From assembly GCA_910585275.1 (NCBI GenBank), contig CAJUCW010000037.1:1-34509 (forward strand): DNA of 34,509 bases, in the 5' to 3' direction. Positions within the stretch are counted from its first letter, which is position 1; each line of letters starts with the position of its first letter. Of the stretch, positions 32,726 to 34,509 are shown one piece after another. A model generated the notes under the pieces. It was not told the DNA's origin. It worked only from the letters and a program-made list of their open reading frames with translations, and made no database searches. A program made the translations under genes and the position numbers. This stretch comes from an uncultured Muribaculaceae bacterium. GTDB lineage: Bacteria > Bacteroidota > Bacteroidia > Bacteroidales > Muribaculaceae.

Positions 32726-34509
32726 TTATTTCACCATTACTTTCTTTCCGTTGATTATATATAGACCGGGGGCGAGACGAGGCATCACCTCTTCGGCATT
32801 GGCATCCTTGTAAAGGAGCGTGCCTCTAAGACTATATACCGTCACTCTATTTCCGTCTGTAACGATGGCATTGTTTACAGACGACATGTCATCCGATGTG
32901 GTGCCATGTATCTCCAGGTCGTTGGCGGGCATGTATTCCGGAATCTCTTCTTTCCAGCCATCAAATACCTTGTTGCCGGGTACATCAGGCGTAGGAATTT
33001 CAATTTTTGCGCCATATTCTATCTCCTCAACCATATATACCTCTCCATCAAGATATACGGTAAGTGTGTAGCTGTTGACGGTATAACTGCCGGTTACCTC
33101 GATATCCTTCGCGGGCATCGTCTCGGGCATTTCACCCCAGCCGGCAAAAGTGTAGCCTTCGCGGGCCGGTGCATCGGGCGCGGTGATGGAAGAACCGTAT
33201 TCAACGTCGAGCGTGGCAACGACCTCTTCGCCAATCTTGAACACAGCCTTGTAGCTGTTGACGGTATAGCTGCCGGTTACCTCGATATCCTTCGCGGGCA
33301 TCGTCTCGGGCATTTCACCCCAGCCGGCAAAAGTGTAGCCTTCGCGAACCGGTGCATCGGGTGCGGTGATGGAAGAACCGTATTCAACGTCGAGCGTGGC
33401 AACGACCTCTTCGCCAATCTTGAACACAGCCTTGTAGCTGTTGACGGTATAGCTGCCGGTTACCTCGATATCCTTCGCGGGCATCGTCTCGGGTATTTCA
33501 CCCCAGCCGGCAAAAGTGTAGCCTTCGCGGGCCGGCGCCTCGGGTGCGGTGATGACAGAACCGTATTCAACGTCGAGCGTGGCAACTACCTCTTCGCCAA
33601 TCTTGAACACAGCCTTGTAGCTGTTGACCGTGTAACTGCCGGTTACCTCGATATCCTTTGCGGGCATCGTCTCGGGGATTTCACCCCAGCCGGCAAAAGT
33701 GTAGCCTTCGCGGGCCGGTGCATCGGGTGCGGTGATGGAAGAACCGTATTCAACATCAAGCGTGGCAACGACATCGTCGCCAATCTTGAACACAGCCTTG
33801 TAGCTGTTGACCGTGTAGCTGCCGCTTACCTCGATATCCTTCGCGGGCATCGTCTCGGGTATTTCGCTCCAGCCGGCAAAAGTGTAGCCTTCGCGAACCG
33901 GTGCCTCGGGTGCGGTGATGGAAGAACCGTATTCAACGTCGAGCGTGGCAACGACATCTTCGCCAATTTTGAACACAGCCTTGTAGCTGTTGACGGTATA
34001 GCTGCCGCTTACCTCGATATCCTTCGCGGGCATCGTCTCGGGTATTTCGCTCCAGCCGGCAAAAGTGTAGCCTTCGCGAACCGGTGCCTCGGGTGCGGTG
34101 ATGGAAGAACCGTATTCAACGTCGAGCGTGGCAACGACATCTTCGCCAATTTTGAACACAGCCTTGTAGCTGTTGACGGTATAGCTGCCGGTTACCTCGA
34201 TATCCTTCGCGGGCATCGTCTCGGGTATTTCACCCCAGCCGGCAAAAGTGTAGCCTTCGCGGGCCGGTGCATCGGGCGCGGTGATGACAGAACCGTATTC
34301 AACGTCGAGCGTGGCAACTACATCTTCTCCTACCTTGAACACAGCCTTGTAGCTGTTGACCGTGTAGCTGCCGCTTACCTCGATATCCTTCGCGGGCATC
34401 GTCTCGGGTATTTCGCTCCAGCCGGCAAAAGTGTAGCCTTCGCGAACCGGTGCATCGGGTGCGGTGATGGAAGAACCGTATTCAACGTCGAGCGTGGCAA
34501 CGACATCTT
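32726..34509 (-). CDS. InlB/Flg_new-type repeat surface protein, 5' end outside window
   Basis: The open frame runs past the window edge without a start, so this is the C-terminal 594 or so residues of a larger protein. It consists of near-identical 61-residue units of the Listeria-Bacteroides (Flg_new, InlB B-repeat) type, each with YKAVFKIGEDVVATLDVEYG, then APVREGYTFAGW and MPAKDIEV(S/T)GSYTVN. Seven complete units plus part of another lie in the window, followed by one diverged unit (YTLTVYLDGEVYMVEEIEYG, VFDGWKEEIPEYMPANDLEI). The last ~50 residues (VYSLRGTLLYKDANAEEVMP, LAPGLYIINGKKVMVK) resemble a type IX sorting tail. Such repeats form beta-grasp stalks in secreted adhesins. It lies 115 bp upstream of the C10 protease gene, in the same direction. 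Confidence 0.88.
   Translation of the reverse strand, partial: DVVATLDVEYGSSITAPDAPVREGYTFAGWSEIPETMPAKDIEVSGSYTVNSYKAVFKVGEDVVATLDVEYGSVITAPDAPAREGYTFAGWGEIPETMPAKDIEVTGSYTVNSYKAVFKIGEDVVATLDVEYGSSITAPEAPVREGYTFAGWSEIPETMPAKDIEVSGSYTVNSYKAVFKIGEDVVATLDVEYGSSITAPEAPVREGYTFAGWSEIPETMPAKDIEVSGSYTVNSYKAVFKIGDDVVATLDVEYGSSITAPDAPAREGYTFAGWGEIPETMPAKDIEVTGSYTVNSYKAVFKIGEEVVATLDVEYGSVITAPEAPAREGYTFAGWGEIPETMPAKDIEVTGSYTVNSYKAVFKIGEEVVATLDVEYGSSITAPDAPVREGYTFAGWGEMPETMPAKDIEVTGSYTVNSYKAVFKIGEEVVATLDVEYGSSITAPDAPAREGYTFAGWGEMPETMPAKDIEVTGSYTVNSYTLTVYLDGEVYMVEEIEYGAKIEIPTPDVPGNKVFDGWKEEIPEYMPANDLEIHGTTSDDMSSVNNAIVTDGNRVTVYSLRGTLLYKDANAEEVMPRLAPGLYIINGKKVMVK
32936..34509 (-). repeat. 183-bp tandem repeat array
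   Basis: The period is 183 bp (61 codons), visible as MPAKDIEV start points at 34399, 34216, 34033, 33850, 33667, 33484, 33301 and 33118; the diverged last unit continues to about 32936. The units starting near 33841 and 34024 are identical over at least 160 bp, pointing to recent duplication or gene conversion. The array continues beyond the window. Confidence 0.92.

Overview
The window looks like chromosomal DNA of a gut-type Bacteroidales (Bacteroidota). A Muribaculaceae-like genus is my guess from the protein families and is not proven. The reasons are: promoters of the Bacteroides type (TTG or TTTG, 19-20 bp, TAnnTTTG), Bacteroidales-specific families (PCMD, DUF4493, DUF4923, calycin-like domain, C10 peptidase with Spi propeptide), type IX-like C-terminal tails, and lipoprotein signal peptides followed by short Ser/Asp/Glu stretches. 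Almost every kilobase codes for protein. No rRNA, tRNA or CRISPR array was seen.

Layout. (1) 235-2778, minus: a translationally coupled operon of a PCMD lipoprotein, a DgkA-type lipid kinase and a PAP2 phosphatase. (2) 3116-6953, plus: a PCMD/calycin-like secreted protein with its own terminator, then a PCMD lipoprotein and an outer-membrane barrel. (3) 7091-8482: a Y1 (RAYT-like) transposase with a possible DprA/SLOG-like C-terminal domain, framed by 33-bp direct repeats and short tandem repeats. (4) 8610-14835, minus: three DUF4493 lipoproteins in one operon, two of them ending in a PCMD-type domain. (5) 15008-16066: a GxxExxY gene held between two long blocks of repeats. (6) 16075-18074, minus: two paralogous outer-membrane barrels. 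(7) 18193-22825, minus: an OLD-like ATPase/DUF4435 protein, a glycogen branching enzyme with a histone-H1-like tail, and a DUF4923 protein. (8) 22966-25749, plus: housekeeping genes ribE, cmk, ispH and tadA. (9) 25825-34509, minus: a 2261-residue C10 protease and an upstream protein built of near-identical 61-residue InlB/Flg_new-type repeats, cut by the window edge.

Together, most of the window encodes the cell surface: five PCMD-type proteins, three DUF4493 proteins, three barrels and two giant secreted proteins. A conserved metabolic block sits among them. Two unrelated single-gene cassettes (the Y1 transposase and GxxExxY), each bracketed by its own repeats, interrupt the surface genes. 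These two, and the DUF4493/PCMD family, are the parts most likely to hold something undescribed.
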